Shown: positions 8,286-17,623, counted from the stretch's first letter. The stretch: DNA of 64,000 bases from Paraburkholderia caffeinilytica (GCF_003368325.1 NZ_CP031467.1:3782001-3846000), one strand, 5' to 3'. The notes: generated from the letters alone by a model not told the origin. Translations and numbers: made by a program.

Positions 8286-10190
8286 TTACTTATATGCTGC
8301 ATCTAGGAGGCGTTCGTCTTCGGCAGGTTGCGTCGGTGCGTCGTTACTCGACACCGCTTGCGAAGAGATCAATTCGAACAGTCTGCTGATGCACACGTCG
8401 GCGTCCCTGGTGAGGCGGGAATATCGGCCGGGCCTCGGCAATTCCTGCGTGTAGTAATGCGGCCCCTCGACCAGATAGCCGATTGCCCAGAAATCCGGCT
8501 GACTGCGGCCGTCCCGGTCCACTACGTTGTTGTTCTGGTCGATGTCGATTCCGCCCGGATGGTATTCGCCGTTGTAGTACGGCCGGATCGAACCGCTCTG
8601 CAGCAGGTTTTGCATCAACGCCGATCCGTCATTGAGCGGACTGAACACGTCGATACGCGACAACACCAGCACATCCGCCGACCGGCGTTCCACCGTTTCG
8701 CCAAACCGCGTGTCGATTACGAACTTCGCGCTGGCTGGATCGACATCGGTTGTTGCACGCGGGCCGCCCGCGAGCTCGACGACACCCGCGTGTAGCAATG
8801 CAACGAGCTCCGCGTTCCGATGTCGCGGAGGGCCGAACACGATGCGATTCAACGTCTGTACGAATTCGCCTGCGAAAACCTTGTGCGACTCGGCGGTGAA
8901 TCCCGTGTACTCGGCCGCCAACCGGAAAGTCTCCCGCAGATCGCGGAGCACGTCCGTTGCAGCTTTCACCGGACCGTGTACGTTGCCCTTGTCGATTTCA
9001 GCGAGGTCGTCCAGCAGAAAATCGCGAAAGAACGTCTCGAACGCCAGGAAGTTGTCGAAGCTCGCGTCGTGCAGAGGATCGAGAATCTTGTCGATCGCGG
9101 CGAGGTCGGAGGCGTCCGGACTCCATTTGGCGTCGTCAGGACTTTGTCCATCCAGCGCGATTCTACGTGCGCGTGCCATGTCTTTCTTCACGAGCGGCAG
9201 TATTTCATCGACGAAATCGATTTGCGGCGTCCCACGTGTAATCAGTGCGTGATTACGAAGTTCTGCAACCGCTTCCACCGTGAAAAAGCGCGCCTGATAT
9301 CGGCCGTCGACACTCTTCTGATTTATCGCACGGCCTGAAAATGGCAGACTTTTACGCGAATACATCAGTATCCTGGGTTCGCGGCCCGACTTGCGATATT
9401 CGAGTCCCTGCTGATTTTCGACGAAAGCGCCGCCGCGCCCCGTCGTCAGATGGGATAAAACATCGTGAGCGGTGAGTCCAAAGCCTTGTATTGCAACGGT
9501 GGCGTCGGGAGATACGCGTTCCAGTTGATCGATTGGGTAAGCGTGTGGGAAAAACGCGAGATTGCTGTTCTTGAATGACGAAGACTGGACAAAATCCTCG
9601 AATCGCAGATCGTCTTTGTCCTTGCGCCGTTTTCCATGGCCGGTGGTCAGAATAACGAAATCGGATTCCACCTTGAAGCCGCCGCTCAGATGAACGATAT
9701 GACGCTCGTCTGTGCCTCTTTCAACACCAACCGCGCGATGACGTTGATGAATTAGCTCGACGTTGGCGGGCAATGATTCAGCGATCCGGTCGAACGCCCA
9801 TGTGAAGTATTGCCCGAGCAGGTGGCGGGGCAAGTAATGCTGGTCATTGATTTCCTCGCCGGCGGTTTCGCCGGTCGGATAGCAGGCGCTGCCGAACTTC
9901 CGGTATCCGGCTATCCGCGCCCATTCGCCGAACGAAAGCCCGCCGGCGCGCGTGGCCGCGGTGTCCGGCGGGAAAATCGTAACCTGATTGGCCAGCGTGT
10001 TGGTCAGCAGATGATGTGGTTGCCGGGCCGAGTGAGTGCCTTGTCCGCATTCGCCAGGATCGACGAGATTCACAACGAGCTTCTGATTCAGTGATTGGGA
10101 ACGAACGTGATGAGCGATTCGCTCCAGTACGCTGATTCCCCGTGGGCCCATGCCGATAATAGTAAGAACGGTCTGTGTCAAGGCTGTCAC
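8286..10190 (-). CDS. Large FAD/NAD(P)-binding oxidoreductase (NAD_binding_9 type)
   Basis: A 634-residue flavoprotein. The N-terminal IIGMGPRGISVLERI (residues ~11-25) is the dinucleotide GxGxxG fold. DFVILTTGHGKRRK near residue 180 is the typical second motif of the FAD/NAD(P)-binding family PF13454. The C-terminal half includes RSADVLVLSRIDVFSPLN and PDFWAIGYLVEGPHYYTQ, conserved in long bacterial members often found in biosynthetic clusters. It starts at GTG (10188-10190) after AGGA. It is transcribed divergently from the aminomutase / N-oxygenase / NRPS operon, across a 486-bp region with shared motifs. I infer a redox-tailoring role; the reaction is unknown. Confidence 0.8.
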   Translation of the reverse strand: MTALTQTVLTIIGMGPRGISVLERIAHHVRSQSLNQKLVVNLVDPGECGQGTHSARQPHHLLTNTLANQVTIFPPDTAATRAGGLSFGEWARIAGYRKFGSACYPTGETAGEEINDQHYLPRHLLGQYFTWAFDRIAESLPANVELIHQRHRAVGVERGTDERHIVHLSGGFKVESDFVILTTGHGKRRKDKDDLRFEDFVQSSSFKNSNLAFFPHAYPIDQLERVSPDATVAIQGFGLTAHDVLSHLTTGRGGAFVENQQGLEYRKSGREPRILMYSRKSLPFSGRAINQKSVDGRYQARFFTVEAVAELRNHALITRGTPQIDFVDEILPLVKKDMARARRIALDGQSPDDAKWSPDASDLAAIDKILDPLHDASFDNFLAFETFFRDFLLDDLAEIDKGNVHGPVKAATDVLRDLRETFRLAAEYTGFTAESHKVFAGEFVQTLNRIVFGPPRHRNAELVALLHAGVVELAGGPRATTDVDPASAKFVIDTRFGETVERRSADVLVLSRIDVFSPLNDGSALMQNLLQSGSIRPYYNGEYHPGGIDIDQNNNVVDRDGRSQPDFWAIGYLVEGPHYYTQELPRPGRYSRLTRDADVCISRLFELISSQAVSSNDAPTQPAEDERLLDAAYK

Positions 10191-10386
10191 TCCTGGTTAT
10201 GGTGGCGCGTCGAGCATCCGCGCAATACTCCGCGCTCTCTCAGGGCGGCACATTTGAATCGTTATGCTGAACTTTCCATAGTGGTGGATCACCTTCATCA
10301 ACGCTTCTCTCGCACTATTGCTGTGCGCATGTCTCATTCCGAGTCGCGATCCTTAATCGCCAAACCGACCGTTCTTTTCGTCGCAA

Positions 10387-10415
10387 AATATACAGACCGT
10401 ACTACCTGTTCGCAA
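10387..10415 (-). promoter_or_regulatory. Promoter of the FAD-protein/GST operon with operator-like spacer
   Basis: On the minus strand TTGCGA (10415-10410), 17 bp, TATATT (10392-10387). The spacer holds the CAGAC-CG-TACTA element, an imperfect relative of the operators at 4373 and 10581. The geometry equals that of the tetR promoter. Confidence 0.5.
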
Positions 10416-10549
10416 GATTATTTTTCTTACAAAAACATTATTTAGTGGCTGCTTATAAAACCAGTAACAATAGAAAACACTCATAAATTACGGGGTTTAA
10501 CAAAACTGTCTAAGTTCTTTTACAGCTAAATAAATTCCATAGAGGGGGA

Positions 10550-10596
10550 TTGACAATCGAAGTTTGGCGAATATTATGTACAGACCCGTCTACCTG
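10550..10596 (+). promoter_or_regulatory. Promoter and operator of the aminomutase-NRPS operon
   Basis: TTGACA (10550-10555), 16 bp, TATTAT (10572-10577) is a near-consensus sigma70 promoter. The operator-like CAGAC-CC-GTCTA (10581-10592) follows at once, over the expected transcription start, a typical repressor position. The first gene starts about 85 bp downstream. Confidence 0.65.
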
Positions 10597-10676
10597 AAAA
10601 TATGGATCTGACTGAAATTTTCTCGATGGCAGGTACGGTGGGCGCGTTATCCCAACTCAAATTTTCAGAGGTTCTA

Positions 10677-11996
10677 ATGGATAGTCAGAATCGCTCTGCC
10701 GCGCTGTTCGAGCGTGGACGCAAGGTCATTCCCGACGGTGTGAGTTCGCCGATGCGGGCATTTGCCCAGGTCGGACGCAATCCGATTTGCGCCGTGTCGG
10801 CCAAAGGATCCCGGATCGTCGATGCAGACGGTCGCTCGTACGTGGATTTTCTCAACGCGTTCGGCGCGCTGCTGCTTGGACATGCGCCCGACGAAATCGT
10901 CAGCGCGATCTCGGAGCAAGCGGCACGCGGCCCCGTATATGGGCTGTCCACCGAGGGCGAGTACCGCCTTGCCGAACGGATTGTCGCGAGCACGCCTGAG
11001 ATCGAGCGAATCCGTTTCGTGTGCAGCGGCACGGAAGCCGTCATGACCGCGGCGCGAATTGCCCGCAGCCATACGGGCCGCAATCTGCTTCTGAAGTTTC
11101 GCGGCTCGTACCACGGCCATTCGGACGCCTTGCTGGCTAATCCGGCCAATCTGTTGAGTGGGGCCGGCAATGCCAAAGGCGTGTCGAAGGGCATCAGCGA
11201 TCAGCTGAATCGCGACGTTTTGATCGTCGAATACAACGACGAGCAGGAAGTCGCCGCAGCGTTTGAAACGCATGGCGCGTCGATTGCCGCCGTGCTGGTC
11301 GAGCCGCACGCCACGAATATGGGCTTCGTCAAATCGAAACCGCAATTCCACCGGCTTCTGCGCGAACTGTGCGATCAGCACGGTGCGCTGCTGATTTTCG
11401 ACGAAGTGGTGACGGGATTCCGCTTTCGGTTCGGCGCGGTCTGCACGGCATTCGGCGTGAAGCCGGATCTTGTGACGTTCGGAAAGATCATCGGCGGCGG
11501 CACGCCAGTCGGCGCATTCGCCGGCAAGGCCGAGTTTCTCGATCACGTCGCGCTGGGTCGGAACGTATTCCAGTCCGGCACCTTTGCCGCGAATCCGCTG
11601 ACAGTCGCAGCCGGCAACGCGGCGCTGGATCTGCTGGGCAAGCCCGGCTTCTACGAAGCGCTTGAAGAGAAAGGCGCTTTCGTCGAAGGTCTGCTACGAG
11701 CGGGTTTCGCTGAACACGGTATTCCGTTTGTGGTGAGCCGGCACGGTGCGTTGCTGGGTCTCGCGTTCCGCGACAGCGCCGAGCCGCTGCTCAGCTATCG
11801 GGACGTTAAGACGCAGGACTACAAGTTGTTCGAGCAGTTCCACATCCAGATGCGCGAGAAGGGCTTCCTTCTGCCGCCGTCGCTCGAAGAGCCGATATTT
11901 TTATCGGCGGCGCACACGCACGAGGATCTCGAGCGCTTCGCTCGCGAAGCGGTTCAGACCTTGCATGCGCTGCGCAGCGAGTCCGTACCCGCCTGA
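10677..11996 (+). CDS. Glutamate-1-semialdehyde 2,1-aminomutase-like PLP enzyme (class III aminotransferase)
   Basis: A 439-residue fold-type I PLP enzyme of the HemL subgroup. Visible motifs are GVSSPMRAF near the N-terminus, VCSGTEAVMTAARIAR and FRGSYHGHSDALL for phosphate and substrate binding, LIFDEVVTGFRFRFG, and the PLP lysine in TFGKIIGGGTPVGAF. The chosen ATG has AGAGG 6 bp upstream; an in-frame extension to 10602 lacks one. HemL swaps the amino and oxo groups of an alpha-amino aldehyde. Here the gene starts the operon of an NRPS that should release an amino aldehyde, so a mutase or amination step on that product fits better than tetrapyrrole synthesis (inference). The next gene begins 42 bp on. 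Confidence 0.88.
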   Translation: MDSQNRSAALFERGRKVIPDGVSSPMRAFAQVGRNPICAVSAKGSRIVDADGRSYVDFLNAFGALLLGHAPDEIVSAISEQAARGPVYGLSTEGEYRLAERIVASTPEIERIRFVCSGTEAVMTAARIARSHTGRNLLLKFRGSYHGHSDALLANPANLLSGAGNAKGVSKGISDQLNRDVLIVEYNDEQEVAAAFETHGASIAAVLVEPHATNMGFVKSKPQFHRLLRELCDQHGALLIFDEVVTGFRFRFGAVCTAFGVKPDLVTFGKIIGGGTPVGAFAGKAEFLDHVALGRNVFQSGTFAANPLTVAAGNAALDLLGKPGFYEALEEKGAFVEGLLRAGFAEHGIPFVVSRHGALLGLAFRDSAEPLLSYRDVKTQDYKLFEQFHIQMREKGFLLPPSLEEPIFLSAAHTHEDLERFAREAVQTLHALRSESVPA

Positions 11997-12038
11997 AACC
12001 ATCAACCCGTATCGCTAACCCATAGCTCGAGATAAACC

Positions 12039-13007
12039 ATGAATGCAGTCGCTGAGGTAACCGATAAGTCCGTCGTTGATCCCGTTTCGCGCTGGTACGC
12101 CGGCGCCACCGTGCGCAACGCGCCGCGAATCTACGTTCCGCAAAATATCGCGGAAGAGAATATCTTTCCGCCGTCGCGACAATTGCTCGCGGCTCATCCG
12201 CTCGTCGAAAAGCTGGGGCAAGAAGCGATCTCTTATGTGCTTGCGCAATCCACGTACAAGTACATGTATGAGATCGGCCTGCTGGAAACGCGCTTCGTTA
12301 TCGATTGCTCGCTGAAGATCATCAATGGCGAAATCGGCACCGACGTTCCCGAAGAGGATAAGCGCGAAGCGATCACGATCGTGATCGACGAGGGATATCA
12401 CGCGTACGTCGCGCTCGATTTCATCATCCAGCTGAAGGCAAACACCGGTATCGAACCGCTTTCCGTTCCGCAGACGAACGGCAATCTCGACGCCGTCCAC
12501 CGCGGTTACGAAGCATTGCCGAGGTCGTTGCACGGCACTTTCCAGCTGCTGGCGACGTGCCTGGCTGAGCATACGCTGACGAAAGACCTGCTCAGTATCG
12601 GCAAGGAGAAGGAAGCGACGGTCACGTTCACGAAAGTGATGACGGACCACGTTTCGGACGAAGGCCGGCACGCGAATTACTTCGCGAGGATGCTGAAGGA
12701 TTACTGGAAAACCGTCGGCACGGACGACCAGAAACTCATCGGCAGTTTCCTGCCGAACTACCTGCGCGACTATCTCGCCGCCGATTTCGAACGCCAATTC
12801 GATCGCGACGTGCTGTCGCAACTGGATCTCACTGCCGACGAGATCGACACGGTATTGCAGGACACGGATGAGCGTTATTCGGCCGCCGCGAAGAGCTATA
12901 TCGACGTGACGATCGCCAATCTGGTGAAGCTGCTCGATCGCAACGGCATTCTGGCCCATCCCGAGACCCGCGCCGTCTTTGTTCAGGAAGGGCTGCTAAC
13001 CGTGTAA
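12039..13007 (+). CDS. AurF-like diiron N-oxygenase
   Basis: A 322-residue helical diiron protein of the p-aminobenzoate N-oxygenase (AurF) family. Candidate iron ligands appear in order: Glu in YEIGLLETRFV, Glu and His in DEGYHAYVAL, Glu in CLAEHTLTKD, and His, Glu and His in MTDHVSDEGRHANYF, a complete set by comparison with AurF. Such enzymes hydroxylate amines and may go on to nitroso or nitro groups. In the Pseudomonas pvf/mgo and Burkholderia ham pathways a family member N-oxygenates an amino acid bound to a small NRPS. It sits between the aminomutase and the NRPS, so a carrier-bound or released amino substrate is likely. The weak ribosome-binding site suggests coupling to the upstream gene. 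Confidence 0.88.
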   Translation: MNAVAEVTDKSVVDPVSRWYAGATVRNAPRIYVPQNIAEENIFPPSRQLLAAHPLVEKLGQEAISYVLAQSTYKYMYEIGLLETRFVIDCSLKIINGEIGTDVPEEDKREAITIVIDEGYHAYVALDFIIQLKANTGIEPLSVPQTNGNLDAVHRGYEALPRSLHGTFQLLATCLAEHTLTKDLLSIGKEKEATVTFTKVMTDHVSDEGRHANYFARMLKDYWKTVGTDDQKLIGSFLPNYLRDYLAADFERQFDRDVLSQLDLTADEIDTVLQDTDERYSAAAKSYIDVTIANLVKLLDRNGILAHPETRAVFVQEGLLTV

Positions 13008-13164
13008 CAGCCGGTCTGCATCACCCGTTCACGCATTTTCAAAAGACGCTCCTTGCCTGGCGGTGCTCCTCCAGGCGCAGGACGCGCTCGTACGCTCGAA
13101 GCGAATCAAGCGAGGCACTTGCTGCCGGCTGCGTCGGGCCATCCAGATTTCACCGAGGTGAGAC

Positions 13165-16100
13165 ATGCTACTCAATCAAATTCTGCTGCATGCTGCCGTC
13201 AGTCCTGATCGTGCGGCCGTCGTAGCAGGCGCTGAAGCGTTGAGTTATTCGGAACTGAAGGAACGTAGTGCCGGGATTGCGTCCGTGGTGATCGATGCCG
13301 GACTGGCGCAAGGACAACTGGTTGCAGTTTTTCTGGGGCGAACCGTCGACGCGCTGGCATCGATACTCGGCGCGATGTACGGGGGGATGGCATACACGGT
13401 AGTCGAAAACGAAGGCAACGCCGAAGAACACGCCCATCGGCTGAAAGCTATTGCACCGGCACTCGTGCTGACTGATGAAGCCGGGGAAAAGTTACTGGCC
13501 GGACACGGCTTCAACATTGCCGTTCTGCCGTCGTCGCGATCCGCCGCCGATGCGAAATCCCCGTTACCCGAAGTCAAAATCGACGACCTCGCTTACGTAC
13601 TCTTCACATCCGGATCGACCGGTGTACCGAAAGGCGTGATGATTACTCATCGGAACGTCGAGCATTACGTCACCGCGATTCGCGAGCGGTTGACGATCGA
13701 CACGCCGCTGTCGTACGCACACGTGAGCACGCTCGCGGCCGATCTCGGTAATACGTCATTGATGCTGTCGTTATATACGGGCGGCACGCTGCATCTGATC
13801 GGTAATCATATGCGCAAGGATCCAGGCGAATTGGCCGATTATCTCGCGCATCACGACATTCGATTTCTGAAGATCACGCCGTCTCACTGGCGTGCGGTTT
13901 TCAACGCATTCTCGACTCGCGCACGCGGTGCGTGGAAGCTCGAACATCTTGTGTTGGGAGGCGAGGCGCTAAATCCGGGGCTTGCCGCCGATACGCTCAG
14001 GTCCGGCGTGGTGCAGAATCTGGTGAATCATTACGGGCCGACCGAAACTACGGTCGGCGTGATGGCGAACCGGATGCGCGATGCCGACGCCGTGCAAGCG
14101 TTGACCTCGAAGACGGTTCCTGTCGGACTGCCGCTGGGACAGACGCGCGCGCTGGTCCGTTCCGAGGACGGCGCATTCCACGAAGCCGGCGCAATGGGTG
14201 AGCTATATATCGGCGGACCTTCGGTATCGCCGGGATATCTGCGCAATCCCATGGCCACGAAAGACGGCTTCGTCACGAATGTGGACGGACCGCACCGCTT
14301 CTATAAAACCGGCGATCTGGTCAATATCGACGAGAACGGCGTAGTCGAGTTTCTCGGCCGGATCGACCGGCAGGTCAAGGTCAATGGTTATCGCGTGGAG
14401 CTGGAGCACGTGGAGAGCGCACTGCGCTCGTTGCCGGGCGTCGAAGGCGCTGCGGCATTCCTTCTCGACATCAATGGGAAGACGGGTATTGCGGCGGCGA
14501 TTGCGCCGTGTGACACGCTGACGCCGACGCTGAAGGACCGTTTGCGCGAGATCTTGCCGCATTACATGATTCCGAAATGGCTGGAAGCATTCGATGGGTT
14601 TCCGCGCAACGCGAACGGCAAGACGAATCTAGCTGAATTGAAAAAAACCATCGAACAGCGTCTGACGGGTTCAACCGTGAACCCGATTCCGCAATCGCCG
14701 TCTGCACAATCCGATTCCGTCACCTACATGATTCGCGCGGTCTGGCAGGGAACATTAGGGCACGGCGATTTCACCGACCAGGACGATTTCTTCGAGTTGG
14801 GCGGCGATTCGCTGGATGCGATTCAGGTGATCGCCGAATTGCAGGGCAAAGGCTATCGCGTGTCGGCCAATGCATTCCTGCGGAAACCGACGGTCGACGC
14901 GCTCGTCGCCCTGATCGGCGCCGAAGAAAAGAAACCGGCGGGCGCGGAACAGGTATGGACTACCGGCGCCGTGGCTCAGCAATTCTCCACCGCACAGCAA
15001 GCATTTTTCTCGAAGCACTTCGCGCAGCCGGATCACTACAACCAGTCGATTCTGCTCGAGTCGGATCGCCCGCTTTCAATCGATATCTTGCGAAAAGCAG
15101 TAGGTGTGTTGCGCGAGTGGCATCCGTTGTTGCGTGCGCGTTACTGGCAGGCCGACGGCAAATGGGCGATGCAGGCATCGGATACGCGTCCGGTAGTCGG
15201 TACGTCGTCGGTGGACGCGCTGGACGAAGACGAAGCAATCGACACGTTGATCCGCACTGCAGCGCAGGTTTATCAAACCACACTGAGTCTCGACGGTGGC
15301 CGCGTGTTCGCGGTGCATCTGTTCACGCGCGCCAACGGTCCGCACCAGCTATTGCTTGTCGCGCATCATCTGTCAATCGACGTGATTTCGTGGCGCGTGA
15401 TCGTCGCCGACCTGACGCGTCTGTATCGCGCCATCGAGACGGCTCAAGCCATACCGGCAACGCCGGCGAATACGCCGTTCCCCGCGTGGGTCGATCATCT
15501 GTCGCAGCGCCGCGCGGCGTGGGGAGCCGATGCGAGCTTCTGGCGCGGCTTGCCCGGCAAACTGGCCGGCGCTCAGGTGTCAGAGACGTCGTCACTGGGT
15601 ACGGAAGAGTTAGCCGAAACCGGTTGGCTGCGATTCTCGGGTGAGGAGACGCAAGCGTTGTCGCTCGAATTGCCGGCGATTTTCAGCGTGCCGTTGCATC
15701 ACGTGCTGATCGCCGCGTTTCTGCACGTTTTGCACGATGCACAAGACGGCGCGCCGCGCAAAACGCTTGTCGAAGTGGAAAGCCACGGACGGGTCAGCTT
15801 CGACGACGACATCGACGTATCACGCACGGCCGGTTGGTTCACGTCCAGCTATCCGCTGGTGCTCGACAGCGCCCACGCCGATTTGAGGCGAAGCGTCGTG
15901 CAGGTCCACGACGCATTGTCGGCGGTGCCCAATCTCGGCGTCGCTTATGGTTTGCTGCGCGACGAACTGGTCGGCGAATGGGGCGGCGAACCGGTGCCAG
16001 CGGTCTGCTACAACTACCTCGGTGAATTCAATTTCGCGCGCGATCCGGGATTGCCGCTCAAACCGTCGCGCTACTCGACCGGCATCGCTCGCGGACCGGA

Positions 16101-17496
16101 AAACGAACGCACGCACGACCTGAAACTCACCGCGCGAATTCTGGATGGCCAGTTGCTCGTCGATCTGTCGTTCAACGGCGCGACCCACAGCCGCGATGTG
16201 ATCGAGAATCTCCTTGTGCGACTCCACGACACATTGCTGAAGGCGGCGGGGCTTTCCTGCGGCGAAGCAAAGGTCGTCGTCGAACGGGGCAGCAGTTCGG
16301 GCCTGCTCGCCTATGCACCGGCCTCACTCGGTTGGATCGCGTCCGCGCCGAAGACGACTCGCGACTATGCGAGTGTGCTGCTGACCGGCGCAAGCGGCTA
16401 CCTCGGCATCTACGCGTTACACGAACTGCTGACTACGACGCAATCGCACGTGTTCTGCCTGGTCCGCGAAAAGGCCGGAGTCGGCGCATTGCAGCGCTTG
16501 CAGGAAACGTTCAAATGGTATTTCCCGCAAGCCGAACTGAACGCGTTCTCGACGCGCTATACGGTGCTGTCCGGCGACCTCGAAAGCGACAATCTCGGAC
16601 TCGCGGCATCGGACTATGCGAAGCTCGAACGCGAGATCGAAGCGATCTATCACTTCGCCGCCGACACCCGTCTGTTTGCCGACGAATCGACGTTGAAACG
16701 GCAAAACGTGGACGGCACGCGTCGGATGATCGAACTCGCGCGCAATGGCCGACAAAAGGACCTGCACTACATGTCGACCCTTGCCGTGTGCGGATTCAAT
16801 CCGGGCGGCGATCCGGTCACGTTCGACGAAGAATCGCTCGATGTAGGTCAGGACTTCCTCAACGACTACGAGCGCTCGAAATTCAAAGCGGAACAGCTGG
16901 TCAACGCGTTCATCGCTCACGGCGGAAACGGTTACATCTACCGCACTGGCAATGTATCCGGACACTCGCAGAGTGGACGCTTTCAGCGCAACGGCAGCGA
17001 CAACCGCTTTGTTCAATTTCTGCGCGCGGTTCTGAAAGTCGGTGAACGGCCGCTCAATCTAGGCGAGGACATCGCACTGAGTCCGGTCGATTTGGTGGTC
17101 GGCGGCATTGTCAGGTTGTCTGTCAATGCGTCACTGACGGGACACACGTTTCATGTTGACAGTCCGTGGCAAATCCCAATTGTCGACATTCTGGCCGCGC
17201 TCGAAGCCATCGGCGCTAAATTCACGCAGACCCGGTTCGAAACGTTCGCCGACGTCTTCCGGCCACACAACCAGACACGCGACCGCGATATATCCCTTGG
17301 CTATTTCTGGGCCAATCGGGAGAAACGTGCGATTACGCTGAAGCACGACCGAACGCTGTCGCAACTCGAACGACTTAACCACAGGTTCGATCCACTGAGT
17401 CGTGAATGGCTAACGTTGTTCTTCACCGGTTTGGTGAGCGACGGAACGCTTAGCATCCCCACGGAGTTCAAGGAGGGCGAGATCTTGTCGGTGTAA
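13165..17496 (+). CDS. Single-module NRPS with domains A-T-E-R (reductive release)
   Basis: A 1443-residue synthetase with no condensation domain for chain elongation. Adenylation, residues ~1-510: LFTSGSTGVPKG (A3), NHYGPTETTVG (A5), YKTGDLV (A7), GRIDRQVKVNGYRVE (A8), with an unusual A4 region reading TLAADLGNTSL. Thiolation: FFELGGDSLDAIQV, phosphopantetheine Ser ~549. Epimerisation, ~600-1035: HHLSIDVISWRVIVADL (~733) and CYNYLGEF, signatures of E rather than C domains. Thioester reductase, ~1065-1443: VLLTGASGYLG NAD(P)H loop and YERSKFKAEQ catalytic Tyr/Lys. I predict activation of one amino acid, inversion to D, and release as an amino aldehyde or alcohol. The start follows GAGGTGAG. 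It is the last gene of the aminomutase operon, 157 bp after the N-oxygenase. The amino acid is not predictable by eye. Confidence 0.92.
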   Translation: MLLNQILLHAAVSPDRAAVVAGAEALSYSELKERSAGIASVVIDAGLAQGQLVAVFLGRTVDALASILGAMYGGMAYTVVENEGNAEEHAHRLKAIAPALVLTDEAGEKLLAGHGFNIAVLPSSRSAADAKSPLPEVKIDDLAYVLFTSGSTGVPKGVMITHRNVEHYVTAIRERLTIDTPLSYAHVSTLAADLGNTSLMLSLYTGGTLHLIGNHMRKDPGELADYLAHHDIRFLKITPSHWRAVFNAFSTRARGAWKLEHLVLGGEALNPGLAADTLRSGVVQNLVNHYGPTETTVGVMANRMRDADAVQALTSKTVPVGLPLGQTRALVRSEDGAFHEAGAMGELYIGGPSVSPGYLRNPMATKDGFVTNVDGPHRFYKTGDLVNIDENGVVEFLGRIDRQVKVNGYRVELEHVESALRSLPGVEGAAAFLLDINGKTGIAAAIAPCDTLTPTLKDRLREILPHYMIPKWLEAFDGFPRNANGKTNLAELKKTIEQRLTGSTVNPIPQSPSAQSDSVTYMIRAVWQGTLGHGDFTDQDDFFELGGDSLDAIQVIAELQGKGYRVSANAFLRKPTVDALVALIGAEEKKPAGAEQVWTTGAVAQQFSTAQQAFFSKHFAQPDHYNQSILLESDRPLSIDILRKAVGVLREWHPLLRARYWQADGKWAMQASDTRPVVGTSSVDALDEDEAIDTLIRTAAQVYQTTLSLDGGRVFAVHLFTRANGPHQLLLVAHHLSIDVISWRVIVADLTRLYRAIETAQAIPATPANTPFPAWVDHLSQRRAAWGADASFWRGLPGKLAGAQVSETSSLGTEELAETGWLRFSGEETQALSLELPAIFSVPLHHVLIAAFLHVLHDAQDGAPRKTLVEVESHGRVSFDDDIDVSRTAGWFTSSYPLVLDSAHADLRRSVVQVHDALSAVPNLGVAYGLLRDELVGEWGGEPVPAVCYNYLGEFNFARDPGLPLKPSRYSTGIARGPENERTHDLKLTARILDGQLLVDLSFNGATHSRDVIENLLVRLHDTLLKAAGLSCGEAKVVVERGSSSGLLAYAPASLGWIASAPKTTRDYASVLLTGASGYLGIYALHELLTTTQSHVFCLVREKAGVGALQRLQETFKWYFPQAELNAFSTRYTVLSGDLESDNLGLAASDYAKLEREIEAIYHFAADTRLFADESTLKRQNVDGTRRMIELARNGRQKDLHYMSTLAVCGFNPGGDPVTFDEESLDVGQDFLNDYERSKFKAEQLVNAFIAHGGNGYIYRTGNVSGHSQSGRFQRNGSDNRFVQFLRAVLKVGERPLNLGEDIALSPVDLVVGGIVRLSVNASLTGHTFHVDSPWQIPIVDILAALEAIGAKFTQTRFETFADVFRPHNQTRDRDISLGYFWANREKRAITLKHDRTLSQLERLNHRFDPLSREWLTLFFTGLVSDGTLSIPTEFKEGEILSV

Positions 17497-17623
17497 AAGT
17501 AAGGGCAAAGTGGCTGGGCACGTTGGCCCAAATCGCGGTCCAAAAGGCGTTGGGCTGAGGAAGACGTGTGCATTCTTTGATGTTTGAGAAAGCGCAAGCC
17601 TACACCCATATTTCGCCCAACCC

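Larger units (their letters stand above)
10191..10676. promoter_or_regulatory. Divergent regulatory region of the NRPS locus
   Basis: A 486-bp divergent intergenic region, AT-rich from about 10380 on. Each strand has a good sigma70 promoter, annotated separately. Two 18-bp elements, TACAGACCGTACTACCTG (10391-10408) and TACAGACCCGTCTACCTG (10579-10596), agree at 15 of 18 positions in the same orientation. One lies in the spacer of the minus-strand promoter and the other just after the -10 of the plus-strand promoter. I read them as sites for one regulator. Confidence 0.6.

Noticed and set aside
10674..11546. 290-codon minus-strand frame
   Set aside because: Shadow of the HemL-like gene, whose PLP lysine and other motifs are intact on the plus strand.
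12015..12959. 314-codon minus-strand frame
   Set aside because: Antisense of the AurF-like N-oxygenase, which has all its metal ligands in frame. The minus frame has no recognisable motif.
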